Below are positions 1 through 9,800 of a stretch of DNA of 64,000 nucleotides, in pieces. The stretch is from positions 7,474,501 to 7,538,500 of the forward strand of contig NZ_LT670844.1 in NCBI RefSeq assembly GCF_900141755.1, in the 5' to 3' direction. This stretch comes from Bradyrhizobium lablabi (GTDB lineage: Bacteria; Pseudomonadota; Alphaproteobacteria; Rhizobiales; Xanthobacteraceae). Each line of letters begins with the position of its first letter. Within the stretch, counting starts at the first letter, position 1. The notes beneath the pieces were generated by a model, which saw only the letters and a list, made by a program, of their open reading frames with translations, searched no databases and had not been told where the DNA came from. Position numbers and translations under genes: made by a program.

Positions 1-130
1 TAACGCCGATCGCCGTACCGCCGAAGCGGTGAAGGATTTGATCCGGCTCCGCGGCGACGCCCTGGAAGCGCAGCAGCATCACCAGCGTGGCGAGACCGGT
101 GTCGGCCGGCCTTGTCTTTATGTCATGCAT
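1..130 (-). CDS. Type I secretion ABC transporter (HlyB-type), N-terminal fragment
   Basis: Only the first 43 codons lie in the window; the gene runs off the left edge. The visible protein starts MHDIKTRPADTGLATLVMLL and continues LRFQGVAAEPDQ, which resembles the N-terminal C39-like domain of HlyB/LapB-type ABC exporters. The catalytic Cys of true C39 peptidases is replaced in the D-T-G-L-A stretch, so this should be a cargo-docking C39-like domain and not a processing peptidase. The ATG at 130 has a GAGGAAG ribosome site. The gene lies directly downstream of the large repeat protein at 238-3288 on the same strand, so it is probably that protein's exporter. The family call rests on a short segment. 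Confidence 0.7.
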   Translation of the reverse strand, partial: MHDIKTRPADTGLATLVMLLRFQGVAAEPDQILHRFGGTAIGV

Positions 131-200
131 CGCTTCCTCGGCTACGGGCCGCCGTCAGGACATCTTCTTCCCGGGCCGGCCGAAATTTTTGGGGATCGCC

Positions 201-222
201 GTGCCGGCCCGAAGGCCGGCAC
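201..222 (-). terminator. UUCG-tetraloop hairpin between cargo gene and exporter
   Basis: A perfect 9-bp stem (GTGCCGGCC/GGCCGGCAC) lies 16 nt after the stop of the upstream repeat-protein gene and about 70 nt before the exporter start. Read on the minus strand, the loop is TTCG, an extra-stable tetraloop. No strong T tract follows; there is only a short run of A/T about 10 nt on. It could be a partial terminator, a processing site or an mRNA stabiliser that lets cargo be made in excess of exporter. Confidence 0.5.
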
Positions 223-237
223 GGTTCGATCGAATGA

Positions 238-3200
238 TCAAGCGTGGGGGGTAGCCAGATTTGGGTGCTGGCTTTGAGCGTCGGCGATGACCATCCCGCC
301 GATCTGGCCTGGCGGCGTCGTGAACGACGACGCGATGGCGTGGCCGAGCATCGACGCCTGGTCGGCGAAGGATGCCATCAGATCGGGCTTGGCATCCTTG
401 TCGCCGGCCGCGGGCTGTGGGTCGGCCACGAAGCTGACGCCGTGCGGCGACGAGAAGTTGAAGCCCGGCGCGTTGTCGGCCGACAGCAACGGCGTGAATG
501 CACCGGTGGTCGGATCGACCTGGCCGAACGCTTTCAGGCTTCCGACCGAAGCATAGTAGTCGTTGGTGTTGAGGCCCGTCGCGTGGAACGAGTAGACCTT
601 GTTGGTCGCGGTATCCGTCAGCGTGAAGGTGCCTGACGGGGCATCCGGCTTGATGACGTCGTCGAGACCGGCGTGGCCGGCGGTAACACCCGCTACCGGC
701 GTAAACGACACCGACTGCTGCGCGGTGCCGGCCTTGCTGATGTCGATGATGGCGCCATCGTCACCGCTGGACAGAATCAGGTCGCCGTTCGGCGCCATTT
801 TCATGGAGTCCGGATCGTTCAGCGGCACGGTTTCGATCTGCCCGGTCACGGTATCGAGGCCGGTGGCGCCGAACGCCAGCACCGTCTTGGTGGTGAGCAG
901 GCCGGTCGGGTGATCGCCCTGCACCAATTGCACCAGCACCGGGTCCCCGGTATTGGCCGGGTTGGTGTAGCTCAGGAACACCTTGTTGCCCTCGAATACG
1001 ACGTCGTCATAGCCGCGGGTAGCCGTCGAATTGGCGAAGCTGAGCGGGTCGGAGACGTTGTGCGTTTTCGGATCGATCAGCGTCAGGGTCGGATTGCCGT
1101 CCTGATTTTGCAGCGCCCAGAGCTCATGGGTGACGGGGTTGAACTTCAATCCGTCGACCGATCCCGGTAGCGAATAGGAAAATTCGATGTTGCCGGCCTT
1201 GTCGTACTGCACGATCGTGCTGGAGCCGCCGCCGCCGGTGGTATCCGCACCGTTGCCATATTCGACAAAGGTAAAGCCGTCACCGGTCGCGACCGAGTCA
1301 GGTTGGGTGGAACCATCGAACGGAGTCTGGAATGTCTTGATCTCGCCGATCTGCGGCGAGGGGGCCGCGTTCTGGTCCGGAATGAAGGTGACGCCGTGCG
1401 GGGAGCCGAAGGTGAAGCCCGGCGCATCGCTGGCGGAGACCAAAGCGGTGAACTTGCCGGTATTCTCGTCGACCTGGCCGAACGCGCCGAGCGCGCCGAC
1501 CGAGGCGTAATAGGCGTTCGGGTCGAGGCCTGACATATGCACCGACAGCACATGGCCGTCCTTTGCATCCGAGATCAGGAACGTGCCGGAGGTGGCGGTC
1601 GGCTTGATCACGTCGTCGAGCCCGGCATTGCCGATCGTGGCCTGGGGAATCCCCTGGATCGGGGTGAAGGCAATCGCCTGCTTGGATGTGCCGGGGTTCT
1701 GGATGTCGATGATTGCGCCATCGGCATTGCTTGTGAAGATCAGGTCGCCATTGGCGGCGAGCTTGAGCGAGTCCGGATCGGTTTGCGGCACCAGCTCGAT
1801 CTTGCCGGTCACGGTGTCATAGCCCATCGCGCCGTCGAGCAGCACCGGCGTGGTACGCAAGAGGTCGCCCGGCTTCGGGTTCGGCCCGTTCAAGAGCTTG
1901 ACGATGGTCGGGTCGCCATTGCCGGTCGGGTTGGTGTAGCTCAAGAACACGTTCTTGCCGTCGAATACGACGTCGTCATAGCCCCGCGTGGTCGAGGTGT
2001 TGGCGTAGTTGAAATGCGCCGTGACCGTTTGCGTCTTGGGATCGATCAGCGACAGCGACGAGCGGCCGTCCTGGTTCTGCAGCGCCCAGACCATCCCGGT
2101 ATCGGGATTGTACTTCAGGCCGTCGACCGAGCCTTCGATCGGATAGGCGTGCACGAAGTTGCCGGATTTGTCGTACTGGATGATCGTGCTCTTGCCCGGA
2201 ATGGCCCCCGTCGAGTCGACGTTGTTGCCATATTCGACGAACACGTAGTTGCCGGCGATGGTGATCGAGTCCAGGCCGCTGACGCCATTCGGCGTGCTGC
2301 CGAATGTCTTGACGGAATCGACATGCGCCTGCGGCGGCGCGTTTTTATCGGGCACGAACACGATGCCGTGCGGCGAAGCGAAGTTGATGTCGCCGGCGTT
2401 CGCGGGAGTAACGAGCGGGGTGAAGACACCGGTCGTCGGATCGACCTGGCCGAACGCCTTCTGGCTTCCGAGGGAGACGTAATAGTCGTTGACGTTCAAG
2501 CCGGTAGCATGAAACGAATAAACCTTATTGGTCTTGGTGTCGGTCAGGTAGAATGTTCCGGCTGTAGCGCTGGGCTTGATCACATCATCGAGGCCGGTCG
2601 CGGGCACGTTGTTGATCTTTTTGATCGTCGTAAAGGAGACCGACTGACTGGCCATCCCCGCATTGTGCACGTCGATGATGGTGCCGTCGGCGCCGCTGGT
2701 CAGGATGAGATCGCCGTTCGGCGCCAACTTCATCGAATCGGGATCGGAGAGCGGTATGGCTTCGATCTTGCCGGTCACCGTGTCGAAGCCGGTCGCGCCG
2801 TCGGTCAGGATCGTCGACGTCAGCAGCAAACCACTCGGGTGGTCGCCGTTGAGGAGTTCTACCAGTACCGGATCGCCCGCGCCGTTCGGATTGGTATAGC
2901 TCAGGAACACCTTGTTGCCTTTGAAGACAACATCGTCGTAGCCGCTGGTCGCGGACGGATTGGCGAAGTTCAGCGGACCGGTGACGTGGTGGGTGACGGG
3001 ATCGATCAGCGTAATCGTCGAATTACCGTCCTGGTTCTGCAGCGCCCAGATCTGGCCGGTATAGGGATTTAATTTCAGGCCGTCGACCGAACCCGGGATG
3101 GTGTAGGTATGCTCGATATTCCCTGCCTTGTCGTACTGGATGATCGTGCTCGAACCGCCGCCGCCGGTGGAGTCCGCGCCGTTGCCGTATTCGACAAAGA

Positions 3201-3288
3201 ACGTGCCGTTCGCTGTCGTGATCGAGTCGGGAGCAGTGTCGCCAGTCGGCGCCGCCGCGAAAGTTTTTACCTTACCCACCGAAGCCAT
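238..3288 (-). CDS. Large protein of three tandem beta-propeller-like repeats, probable T1SS cargo
   Basis: The protein is 1016 aa, starting MASVGKVKTF at the ATG at 3288 behind an AAGGAGG ribosome site; an in-frame start at 3381 lacks one. It consists of three copies of a roughly 320-residue unit, beginning near residues 7, 326 and 650 (VKTF, VKTF, IKTF). Each unit carries the same landmarks in order: FVEYGN, GSVDGL, WALQNQDG, GYDDVVF, VFLSYTNP, DTVTGKIE-like, LDDVIKP, AFGQVD and SPHG. The repeated short beta segments suggest a propeller. There is no Sec signal and no RTX nonapeptide. The last 58 residues are non-repetitive and end NLATPHA, a plausible C-terminal secretion signal. The exporter gene follows on the same strand. 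The molecular function is unknown; secretion is inferred from context. Confidence 0.75.
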   Translation of the reverse strand: MASVGKVKTFAAAPTGDTAPDSITTANGTFFVEYGNGADSTGGGGSSTIIQYDKAGNIEHTYTIPGSVDGLKLNPYTGQIWALQNQDGNSTITLIDPVTHHVTGPLNFANPSATSGYDDVVFKGNKVFLSYTNPNGAGDPVLVELLNGDHPSGLLLTSTILTDGATGFDTVTGKIEAIPLSDPDSMKLAPNGDLILTSGADGTIIDVHNAGMASQSVSFTTIKKINNVPATGLDDVIKPSATAGTFYLTDTKTNKVYSFHATGLNVNDYYVSLGSQKAFGQVDPTTGVFTPLVTPANAGDINFASPHGIVFVPDKNAPPQAHVDSVKTFGSTPNGVSGLDSITIAGNYVFVEYGNNVDSTGAIPGKSTIIQYDKSGNFVHAYPIEGSVDGLKYNPDTGMVWALQNQDGRSSLSLIDPKTQTVTAHFNYANTSTTRGYDDVVFDGKNVFLSYTNPTGNGDPTIVKLLNGPNPKPGDLLRTTPVLLDGAMGYDTVTGKIELVPQTDPDSLKLAANGDLIFTSNADGAIIDIQNPGTSKQAIAFTPIQGIPQATIGNAGLDDVIKPTATSGTFLISDAKDGHVLSVHMSGLDPNAYYASVGALGAFGQVDENTGKFTALVSASDAPGFTFGSPHGVTFIPDQNAAPSPQIGEIKTFQTPFDGSTQPDSVATGDGFTFVEYGNGADTTGGGGSSTIVQYDKAGNIEFSYSLPGSVDGLKFNPVTHELWALQNQDGNPTLTLIDPKTHNVSDPLSFANSTATRGYDDVVFEGNKVFLSYTNPANTGDPVLVQLVQGDHPTGLLTTKTVLAFGATGLDTVTGQIETVPLNDPDSMKMAPNGDLILSSGDDGAIIDISKAGTAQQSVSFTPVAGVTAGHAGLDDVIKPDAPSGTFTLTDTATNKVYSFHATGLNTNDYYASVGSLKAFGQVDPTTGAFTPLLSADNAPGFNFSSPHGVSFVADPQPAAGDKDAKPDLMASFADQASMLGHAIASSFTTPPGQIGGMVIADAQSQHPNLATPHA

Positions 3289-3385
3289 GTTTCGTTCCTC
3301 CTTGGTGATTGACCAGAGGCGCGCAAATGACATGGTGCTGACGACGACCGTGTGACGCTGAGGCGAATGAAATTTGGTCAAAAAT

Positions 3386-3436
3386 GAGAAGGCAGGAACT
3401 CTTTCAAAAATAAAGTTGAGAAGGCAGGGAACTTTT
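3386..3436. repeat. Two direct repeats upstream of the repeat-protein gene
   Basis: The stretch GAGAAGGCAGGAACTCTTTC at 3386-3405 recurs as GAGAAGGCAGGGAACTTTTC at 3418-3437, a 32-bp offset with one inserted G and one change. The pair lies about 100-150 bp upstream of the large secreted-protein start, in the 232-bp gap before the 3521-3721 gene. It may be a regulator-binding region. No clear -35/-10 pair was identified. Confidence 0.4.
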
Positions 3437-3520
3437 CGAGCAGTTGAATTTCGAAAGGTCTTCCGTCGTCACAGTGCGAAAATAGAAAGCTATCTAAAAT
3501 TCATTTTCTTCAGGACGGCG

Positions 3521-3721
3521 TCAGCGCCGGCCGGCGCTTACCGTGTTTGCAAGCAGCACACCAAGGCAACCGAACAACAAGATCGCGCCGGCCGCCAACG
3601 CCAGGCCAAGCATTGCCATCACGCCGGCAAGTGCTACGACCGCAAGGATCGCAAGCGCCAGCGCACCGTCGTCGACGAACAGCCCGGCAAGTTCCCGCAA
3701 CACGTTGGCCAGCATGGTCAT
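3521..3721 (-). CDS. Small hydrophobic membrane protein
   Basis: The protein is 66 aa, starting MTMLANVLRELAGLF, with two probable membrane segments at about residues 20-38 and 40-60, rich in Ala/Leu/Val and ending VSAGRR. Its ATG overlaps the stop of the upstream ExxE protein gene (ATGA), so the two are very likely translationally coupled. It is the last gene of the five-gene minus-strand run that begins with the RND permease. I do not recognise a family. The overlap and composition argue that it is real and perhaps an accessory subunit of the preceding membrane protein. Confidence 0.6.
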   Translation of the reverse strand: MTMLANVLRELAGLFVDDGALALAILAVVALAGVMAMLGLALAAGAILLFGCLGVLLANTVSAGRR

Positions 3722-4470
3722 GGCAAAACCTCGGCGCTGGGGCGGCGCACCAGCACAACCGCGGCAGCGCTCACCGCGAGAAACAGCGCGGCAAATGCGA
3801 CGATGGCGAGATCCGCGCCCGGCCAGTCCAAGCCGAGACCTTCACCAGTCCAGAACACGCCGAATGCCGACAGCATCACACCGACGGCGAATTTCAGCGT
3901 ATTTTCCGGAACCCGCGCCAGCGGCCGATGCACGATCAAGCCGATGCAGGCAACCAGGAGGCAAGCGGCCAGCGCGCCCGCGCTTGCCGGCACCAGCATC
4001 CCGCGGCCGGCGCTGAGCGCGATCACGATGAACACCACTTCAAGTCCTTCGAGCAGCACCGCCTTGAAGCTCGCAAGGGAAGCGAGCCAATCGAGCCGCG
4101 CCTCGTGGCGGCGGGCTTGCTCGCGCAGTTCCGCGGTCTCCGCCGCGAAGGCGGTTGTTTCATCGTGGAGCGGAATGATTCCGGCCGAGCGCAGGATCGC
4201 CTTGCGCAGCCAGCGCATGCCGAACAGCAAGAGCAGGATTCCGATCACGAGCTGCAACAGATGCAGCGGGACGCGATCAAGCAACGGGCCGAGCGCGACC
4301 ACAATGAGCGCCAGCACCACGAGGCCCGCAAACGCGCCGAGCCCGGCCGGGCGCCAGCCGCGCACCGTGGCGACGGCCAGCACGATGGTCAGCGCTTCGA
4401 CCGCCTCGACCAGCGAGGCCAGGAACGCGGCCAGCATTGCCGGCCAAACCACTGCCAAACTGCCTGTCAC
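3718..4470 (-). CDS. Multi-pass membrane protein with two ExxE motifs (COG4280-like)
   Basis: The protein is 250 aa with about seven hydrophobic segments. It shows an internal two-fold similarity: LVEAVEALTIVL at residues 20-31 and LLEGLEVVFIVI at residues 139-150. Each half thus presents Glu-x-x-Glu inside a membrane helix (E22/E25 and E141/E144). That arrangement resembles the REGLE motif of FTR1 iron permeases and the ExxE transporters, although the Arg is absent. The chosen start is GTG at 4470, overlapping the OpgC stop as GTGA; an upstream in-frame ATG would reach deep into opgC. A soluble charged loop of about 30 residues (residues 101-128) joins the halves. Cation transport is an inference; the family is uncharacterised as far as I know. 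Confidence 0.65.
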   Translation of the reverse strand: MTGSLAVVWPAMLAAFLASLVEAVEALTIVLAVATVRGWRPAGLGAFAGLVVLALIVVALGPLLDRVPLHLLQLVIGILLLLFGMRWLRKAILRSAGIIPLHDETTAFAAETAELREQARRHEARLDWLASLASFKAVLLEGLEVVFIVIALSAGRGMLVPASAGALAACLLVACIGLIVHRPLARVPENTLKFAVGVMLSAFGVFWTGEGLGLDWPGADLAIVAFAALFLAVSAAAVVLVRRPSAEVLP

Positions 4471-5618
4471 GCGACGTCTCCCAGTCGGGTGGCCGAAAGA
4501 ACCATCCGACCCCGTTGCTTGGACCAGGTCCAATAATATGCGCCCATCGTCATCAGCAGTACACCCGCGGTGCCGGCGAAAATCTGAACCCAGAGCGCGT
4601 TCAGGCTTAGCTCGATCGCGGCATGAGCGCAAAACGAAAGTACGATGCCAATACAAAATACCTGAAGCGAGTTCTGACCGCATTTGATCAACGGCACGAG
4701 CGAGCGCAATCGTAGGATCGGCGAATCTGCCGGCAGAAACCGCGTCACGACAACAGCCAAAGCCAGGAGATGTACGATCCGGTAGGGCGCGAGATTGGTC
4801 TTGTCGTTGGGGTCAAACGGCGCCAACAACCAGGCAGGGAGAAGACCGCCCAGTTGAGGTGATGGATTTGCCATCGTCACCACGAAAGCAAAGACGAGGT
4901 AGGCGATCGCAAGCCAGAACACCGTCCGTGTTCGAACGATCGATTGAGCCGCTTCCGCACCGCCAACGGCGATCCAGGCGCCCAGGAAAAACAGCAATTG
5001 CCAGGCGAACGGATTGAAATACCAAACCGTCACCCGAGAGGTTGCGAGATTCCAGCCAAAATGCCTCGCCGCGAGATATACAACTATTGAACCCATCAAG
5101 GCCAGCGTCGGCTTGCGAACCATCAGCCACAGCGCCGGCGCAAAGGTCCCCATCAACAGAATATAGAGCGGAAGCACGTCGAGATTGACGGGCCGGTATC
5201 GCAAAGCGAGGATCTGAAAGAATTCCCAAAGCGGTTTGTTGATGAACGCGGCGACGTTGAACACGTCCAGATCGTTAGGGTCGTTAAGACCTCGCGACAC
5301 GGACGCTACAACGGCGATATAAACGAACACCACCATGATGTGCGCGGCATAAAGTTCCAAAGCGCGCTTTAGCAGCCTTGACACGGCTGCAAGATAGCCC
5401 CGCTCGATCATCACTCTTCCGAACACGAAGGCGGCGGTGTAGCCCGATATGAAGACAAACATATCCGCCGCATCGCTAAAACCGTAATGCCGGCTTGTCA
5501 CCCAACTCAACACCTCGTGCGGGATATGATCCAGAAAGATCGCCCAATTCGCCAGGCCGCGAAACAGGTCAAGCCTGAGGTCTCGGCCGGCGGGAGGAAG
5601 ATGGGCGCAAACCTGCAT
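4467..5618 (-). CDS. OpgC-like membrane acyltransferase
   Basis: The protein is 383 aa with about ten membrane segments. The N-terminal signature is RDLRLDLFRGLANWAIFLDH, followed by VLSWVTSRHYGFSDAAD and FVFISGY. This is the pattern of the OpgC/OPG succinyltransferase family, inner-membrane acyltransferases that decorate periplasmic glucans in relatives. The acceptor here is unknown. The gene starts 15 nt after the RND adaptor stop with a GAGAGG ribosome site, and its 3' end overlaps the next gene by 4 nt, so it belongs to the RND operon. It is not next to glucan synthesis genes. A role in modifying an envelope glucan or an exported compound is inferred. Confidence 0.85.
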   Translation of the reverse strand: MQVCAHLPPAGRDLRLDLFRGLANWAIFLDHIPHEVLSWVTSRHYGFSDAADMFVFISGYTAAFVFGRVMIERGYLAAVSRLLKRALELYAAHIMVVFVYIAVVASVSRGLNDPNDLDVFNVAAFINKPLWEFFQILALRYRPVNLDVLPLYILLMGTFAPALWLMVRKPTLALMGSIVVYLAARHFGWNLATSRVTVWYFNPFAWQLLFFLGAWIAVGGAEAAQSIVRTRTVFWLAIAYLVFAFVVTMANPSPQLGGLLPAWLLAPFDPNDKTNLAPYRIVHLLALAVVVTRFLPADSPILRLRSLVPLIKCGQNSLQVFCIGIVLSFCAHAAIELSLNALWVQIFAGTAGVLLMTMGAYYWTWSKQRGRMVLSATRLGDVA

Positions 5619-5633
5619 GGCCGGCGCCTCTCA

Positions 5634-6824
5634 TCACCGGGACGCTGTCGAAGGTGACGCCGGTGCGGCGGCCGGCGGTGTTGCGGCAGCTACCCGAACC
5701 GTATCGCCCGCCGTCAGGGTTTCCGGGGGATTATTGATGATCCGGTCGGACGGCGACAGACCGGAAATCACTTCCACACTGTCGCCGAGATCGCGGCCGA
5801 GCTGCACTTGCTTGAGGACGACCTTGTTATTGCTGTCGAGAGTTGCGACCTGCGTGCCCTGATTGCCGGTCACCAGCGCGGTGGATGGAATTCTCACCAG
5901 ATTGCCGTCAGTCGGGATTTCGAAGTGCACATTGCAGTAACTCCCGGCGAAAAACTTGCCGGCCGCATTATCCGCCTGGAGCTCGACCTGCATGCTGTGG
6001 GAAGTCGCGTTCATGGCCCTCGAAATATGCGAGAGCGTCGCATCGAATTTCACGCCAGGATATTGCGGCATTTCAAAAGTCGCCTTCAGGCCCGGGGCGA
6101 GCCCGGCTGAGAACGCTTGCGGCACCTGCACGAAAATGCGAACCCGATGCAAATCGGATACCTCGAACAGCGGCTGACCTGACCCTCCCGAGTTGATCAG
6201 CTGCCCGATTTCCACATTGCGGGCGGTCACGACACCGTCAAAGGGCGCGGCGAGCGTCTTGAACGATTGCATGGCCTCGAGCTGCCGGACGTTTGCTTCA
6301 TTCGCGTCGACGACCGCCTCTTTCGCCTTGGCGTCGGCTGTGGTCTGGTCTGCGAGCTGCTGGGCGACGATCTCCTTTTTCAGCAGGATGTTGTTCCGGT
6401 CGGCGGTGAGCGACGCAATTTGCAGATTGGCCCTCACGCTTGCCAATGTCGCTTTCGCTTGACTGAGCTGCTGATCAAGATCGGGAGCATCGATGGTGGC
6501 CAGGACTTGCCCGGATTTAACGGATGATCCGATGTCGTGGTCCCAGCCCTTCACGTAACCATTCACGCGCGCGAAGATCGCCGCCTTGTTGAAGGGTTGA
6601 ATGTTGCCGGGCAGCGTCAGCGTTTGAGTTGGGCTGCCGGGAAGGGGCTGAGCGAGCGCGACGGTCGGCAGGGCCTGCGTGTTGGTCCATTGCACGACTT
6701 CCTGCTTGCTCTGGGCGCGGTCTATAAGGCCATAGCCGACAACTGCGCCCGCCAGCAGCACCGCGCCGGCAGCGGTGGTTATGAGGCTCCGCCTGCTTGG
6801 CGGTTTGATGTCTTCCGAGCTCAT
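5634..6824 (-). CDS. RND efflux periplasmic adaptor (membrane fusion protein)
   Basis: The protein is 396 aa. The start at 6824 has an AGGGG site; in-frame extension upstream would overlap the permease gene. A single N-terminal membrane anchor (residues about 15-35) precedes the lipoyl half-motifs around PFNKAAIFARVNGYV and the opposite LAAPFDGVVTARN. Between them lies an alpha-hairpin of about 80 residues, and after them the beta-barrel/membrane-proximal domain (GLKATFEMPQYPG). This is the HlyD/AcrA-like layout. The C-terminus is Ala/Pro rich. The gene follows the permease by 10 nt. No outer-membrane factor is encoded nearby, so a TolC from elsewhere would be needed. Confidence 0.92.
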   Translation of the reverse strand: MSSEDIKPPSRRSLITTAAGAVLLAGAVVGYGLIDRAQSKQEVVQWTNTQALPTVALAQPLPGSPTQTLTLPGNIQPFNKAAIFARVNGYVKGWDHDIGSSVKSGQVLATIDAPDLDQQLSQAKATLASVRANLQIASLTADRNNILLKKEIVAQQLADQTTADAKAKEAVVDANEANVRQLEAMQSFKTLAAPFDGVVTARNVEIGQLINSGGSGQPLFEVSDLHRVRIFVQVPQAFSAGLAPGLKATFEMPQYPGVKFDATLSHISRAMNATSHSMQVELQADNAAGKFFAGSYCNVHFEIPTDGNLVRIPSTALVTGNQGTQVATLDSNNKVVLKQVQLGRDLGDSVEVISGLSPSDRIINNPPETLTAGDTVRVAAATPPAAAPASPSTASR

Positions 6825-6834
6825 TTTTATCCCC

Positions 6835-9800
6835 TTAATGCGACAAGGCAGCTGCAGCGCCTGCCAGATTTGCGGTGTCGCGTTGCCGGCCGTGCACCAG
6901 GCTGAAGATGGCGGGCACCAGAACCAGGGTGGCGCAGGTGGCAAAGATCAGCCCGCCGATCACGGCGCGGCCCAGTGGTTGGTTCTGTCCCGGCTCGATC
7001 GCCATCGGCAGCATGCCGATGACCATCGCAAGCGCCGTCATCAGGACGGGGCGAAACCGCGCGCGGCCAGCCTCGAATGCCGCCGCGGTCGCCTCCAGCC
7101 CGGCTTCCATCTGGTCGCGGGCAAAGCTGATCACCAAAATGCTGTTGGCGGTCGCAACCCCCATGCACATGATCGCGCCGGTGAGCGCCGGAACCGAAAG
7201 CGTTGTTCCGGTCGCAAACAGCATCCAGACGATGCCGGCCAGCGCCGTCGGCAGGGCCATGACGATGACGAAGGGATCGGCCCAGGATTGGAAGTTGATG
7301 ACGATCAACAGGTAAATCAGCACGATCGCCACGGCGAGGCCGACATAGAGCTGCCGATAGGCGCTCGTCATGGTGCTGACCTGGCCGCGCAGCGCAACGC
7401 TGGCGCCCTTGGGCAAATCCTTGGCCGTGTCGTGAACCACCTTCTGAATATCGGACGCAAGCGCGCCGAGATCGCGTCCCTGCGGTGTCGCATAGATGTC
7501 GATCACCGGCGTAACATTGTAATGGGACACAACCGCGTTGCTGTTGGTCCGCTGGACATTCGCCAGGCCGCCAAGCAGCTGCGGATTGGCGGCGGAAGAC
7601 GTCACCGGAATGTTTTTCAAACCGGCCATGGTGTTGATGTCGCGCTGCGGGGTCTGGATCGAGACCGCGTAGGAAACGCCATTGGTCGGGTCCAGCCAAT
7701 AGGTGGGGGCGGACTGGGAACTGCCCGACAACGTCGTCTGCATGGAGGTGGCGACGTCTTTCTCGGTAAGGCCGACAAGCGAGGTCAGCGAGCGATCGAC
7801 ATTGACGTCGAGGGTCGGCTGCTGGAACGCCTGCTGGATGCGCGCATCGGCGATTCCGGGAATCTCCCTGACTTTTGCCAATAGGGCATTGGCATAGGTC
7901 CGATCCGCAGTAAGGTCCCGGCCGGCAACCTGCAGGTCGATCGGTGCGGGCACCCCGAAATTCAGGACCTGACTGACGATATCGGCCGGCAGGAAGGCGA
8001 AGGTCGTGCCGGGGAATTGCGGCGGCAATTTTTCCCGCATGGTCTTGATGTAATTGTCGGTCGGCGCGTGATTGGGCTTGAGGCTGATCAGGATGTCGGC
8101 GTCGCCGACGCCGATGGTTCCGGAGTTATTGTAGGCCATATTGATGCCGCTGACGGTGAGCCCGATATTGCTGACGATGCCGTCGAGCTCGTTTGCCGGA
8201 ATGATGTTGTGAACAGCTGCTCCGATCCGATCGGTCAGGCTTGTCGTCTGTTCGAGCCGTGTTCCCGTCGGCGCCCGAATATGGAGTTTTATTTGGCCGC
8301 CATCCACGGTCGGGAAAAAGTCCTGGCCGAGATAAGGCGCAAGGCCGAATGACAGCAGGCTGAAGCACAGGAATCCGGCAATCAGCTTGATCCGGTTTTG
8401 CAGGGCGAGCTGCAGCAGACCGAGATAGGTTCTGCGCAGGTTTTCGAACTGGCGTTCAAAACCGCGCTGGAAGCGTGCGAATGGATTGCGGCTGGCTTTG
8501 GCCGAACCGTCGCCATCGGCCGAATTGTGTACGTGCTGATTGCGCAGAAGATAATTTGCCAGCGTCGGCACCAGCGTGCGCGACAATACATAGGACGCCG
8601 CCAGCGCCAGCATCACAGCCTCCGCGAGCGGCCGGAACAAATATCCGGCGACGCCGCCGAGCCCGAACATCGGCACGAAAGCGATGCAAATACAGAGCAG
8701 CGACACCGTTGCCGGCACCACGATCTGCCGCGCGCCGTCGAGGATCGCCGGCTCGATTTCCTTGCCCTGCTCGAGATGCCAGTTGATATTCTCGATCGTG
8801 ACCGTGGCGTCGTCGACGAGAATGCCGACCGCGAGCGCCAGTCCGCCGAGCGTCATGACATTGATGGTCTCGCCGAGCAGCGAAAGGCCTGTTAGGGCCG
8901 CCAGGATCGCAAGCGGGATCGAAAGCGTGATGATCAGCGTCGAGCGCCAGCTGCCGAGGAACAACAGGATCATCACCCCGGTCAGCGCCGCCGCGATCAC
9001 GCCCTCCCTGACGACGCTGGACACCGCGTCCGTGACATAGACCGATTGATCGCCGACCGCCGTCAATTTCAGGCTGCTCGGAAGCGTCTGCGATACCGAC
9101 GGCAGCAGGCTCTTGACGCCGTTGATAATGTCGAGCGTCGAGCTTGCGCCGGCCTTCACGATGGTGAGTAGCACCGCGCTGGCGCCGTTGACGTGGACCG
9201 CATTGGTCTGCGGCGGACTGCCGTCATGGACATAAGCGACGTCGCGCATGTAGATCACCGTCCCGTTGACGGTCTTGATCGGAAGATCGTTGAAGGCTTT
9301 GACCGCTTTCGGCGAGTCGTTGAGGTTGACGGTGTATTCGTAGGAGCCGATCTTCTGTGTTCCGACCGGGGTGATCAAATTCTGCAGCGAGAGCGCGCTG
9401 ATAACGTCGTTCGCCGAAACGCCGTATTGATGCAGCGCCTGCTGATTGAGATCGGCCTGGACTTGCCGCACCTTGCCCCCAAATGGAAGCGGCAGCGCGG
9501 CGCCCGGCACCGGCGCCAGCGCGGGGCGGATGAAATTCAGCGCATCATCGAAGATCTGGGTTTCGGACAGCTTATCGCTGGAAAGCGCAAGCTGCAGAAT
9601 GGGAACGCTCGAGGCGTTAAAGCTGAGAATCAAGGGCGGGGTGATGCTCGGCGGCATCTGCTTCAGCACGGTCTGTGACATGCCGTTGACCTGCGCCAGC
9701 GCGGCGTTGATGTTCACGGTCGGCTGAAAGAAGATCTTGATAATGCCGTAATTGGCGATCGATTGGGATTCAATGTGCTCGATGTCGTTGACGCTGTTGG

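Noticed and set aside
1537..3072. 511-codon open frame on the plus strand opposite the repeat protein
   Set aside because: It mirrors the GC-rich minus-strand gene, which has a ribosome site, clear internal repeats and family-like landmarks; the plus frame is Arg/Asp-rich mirror sequence.
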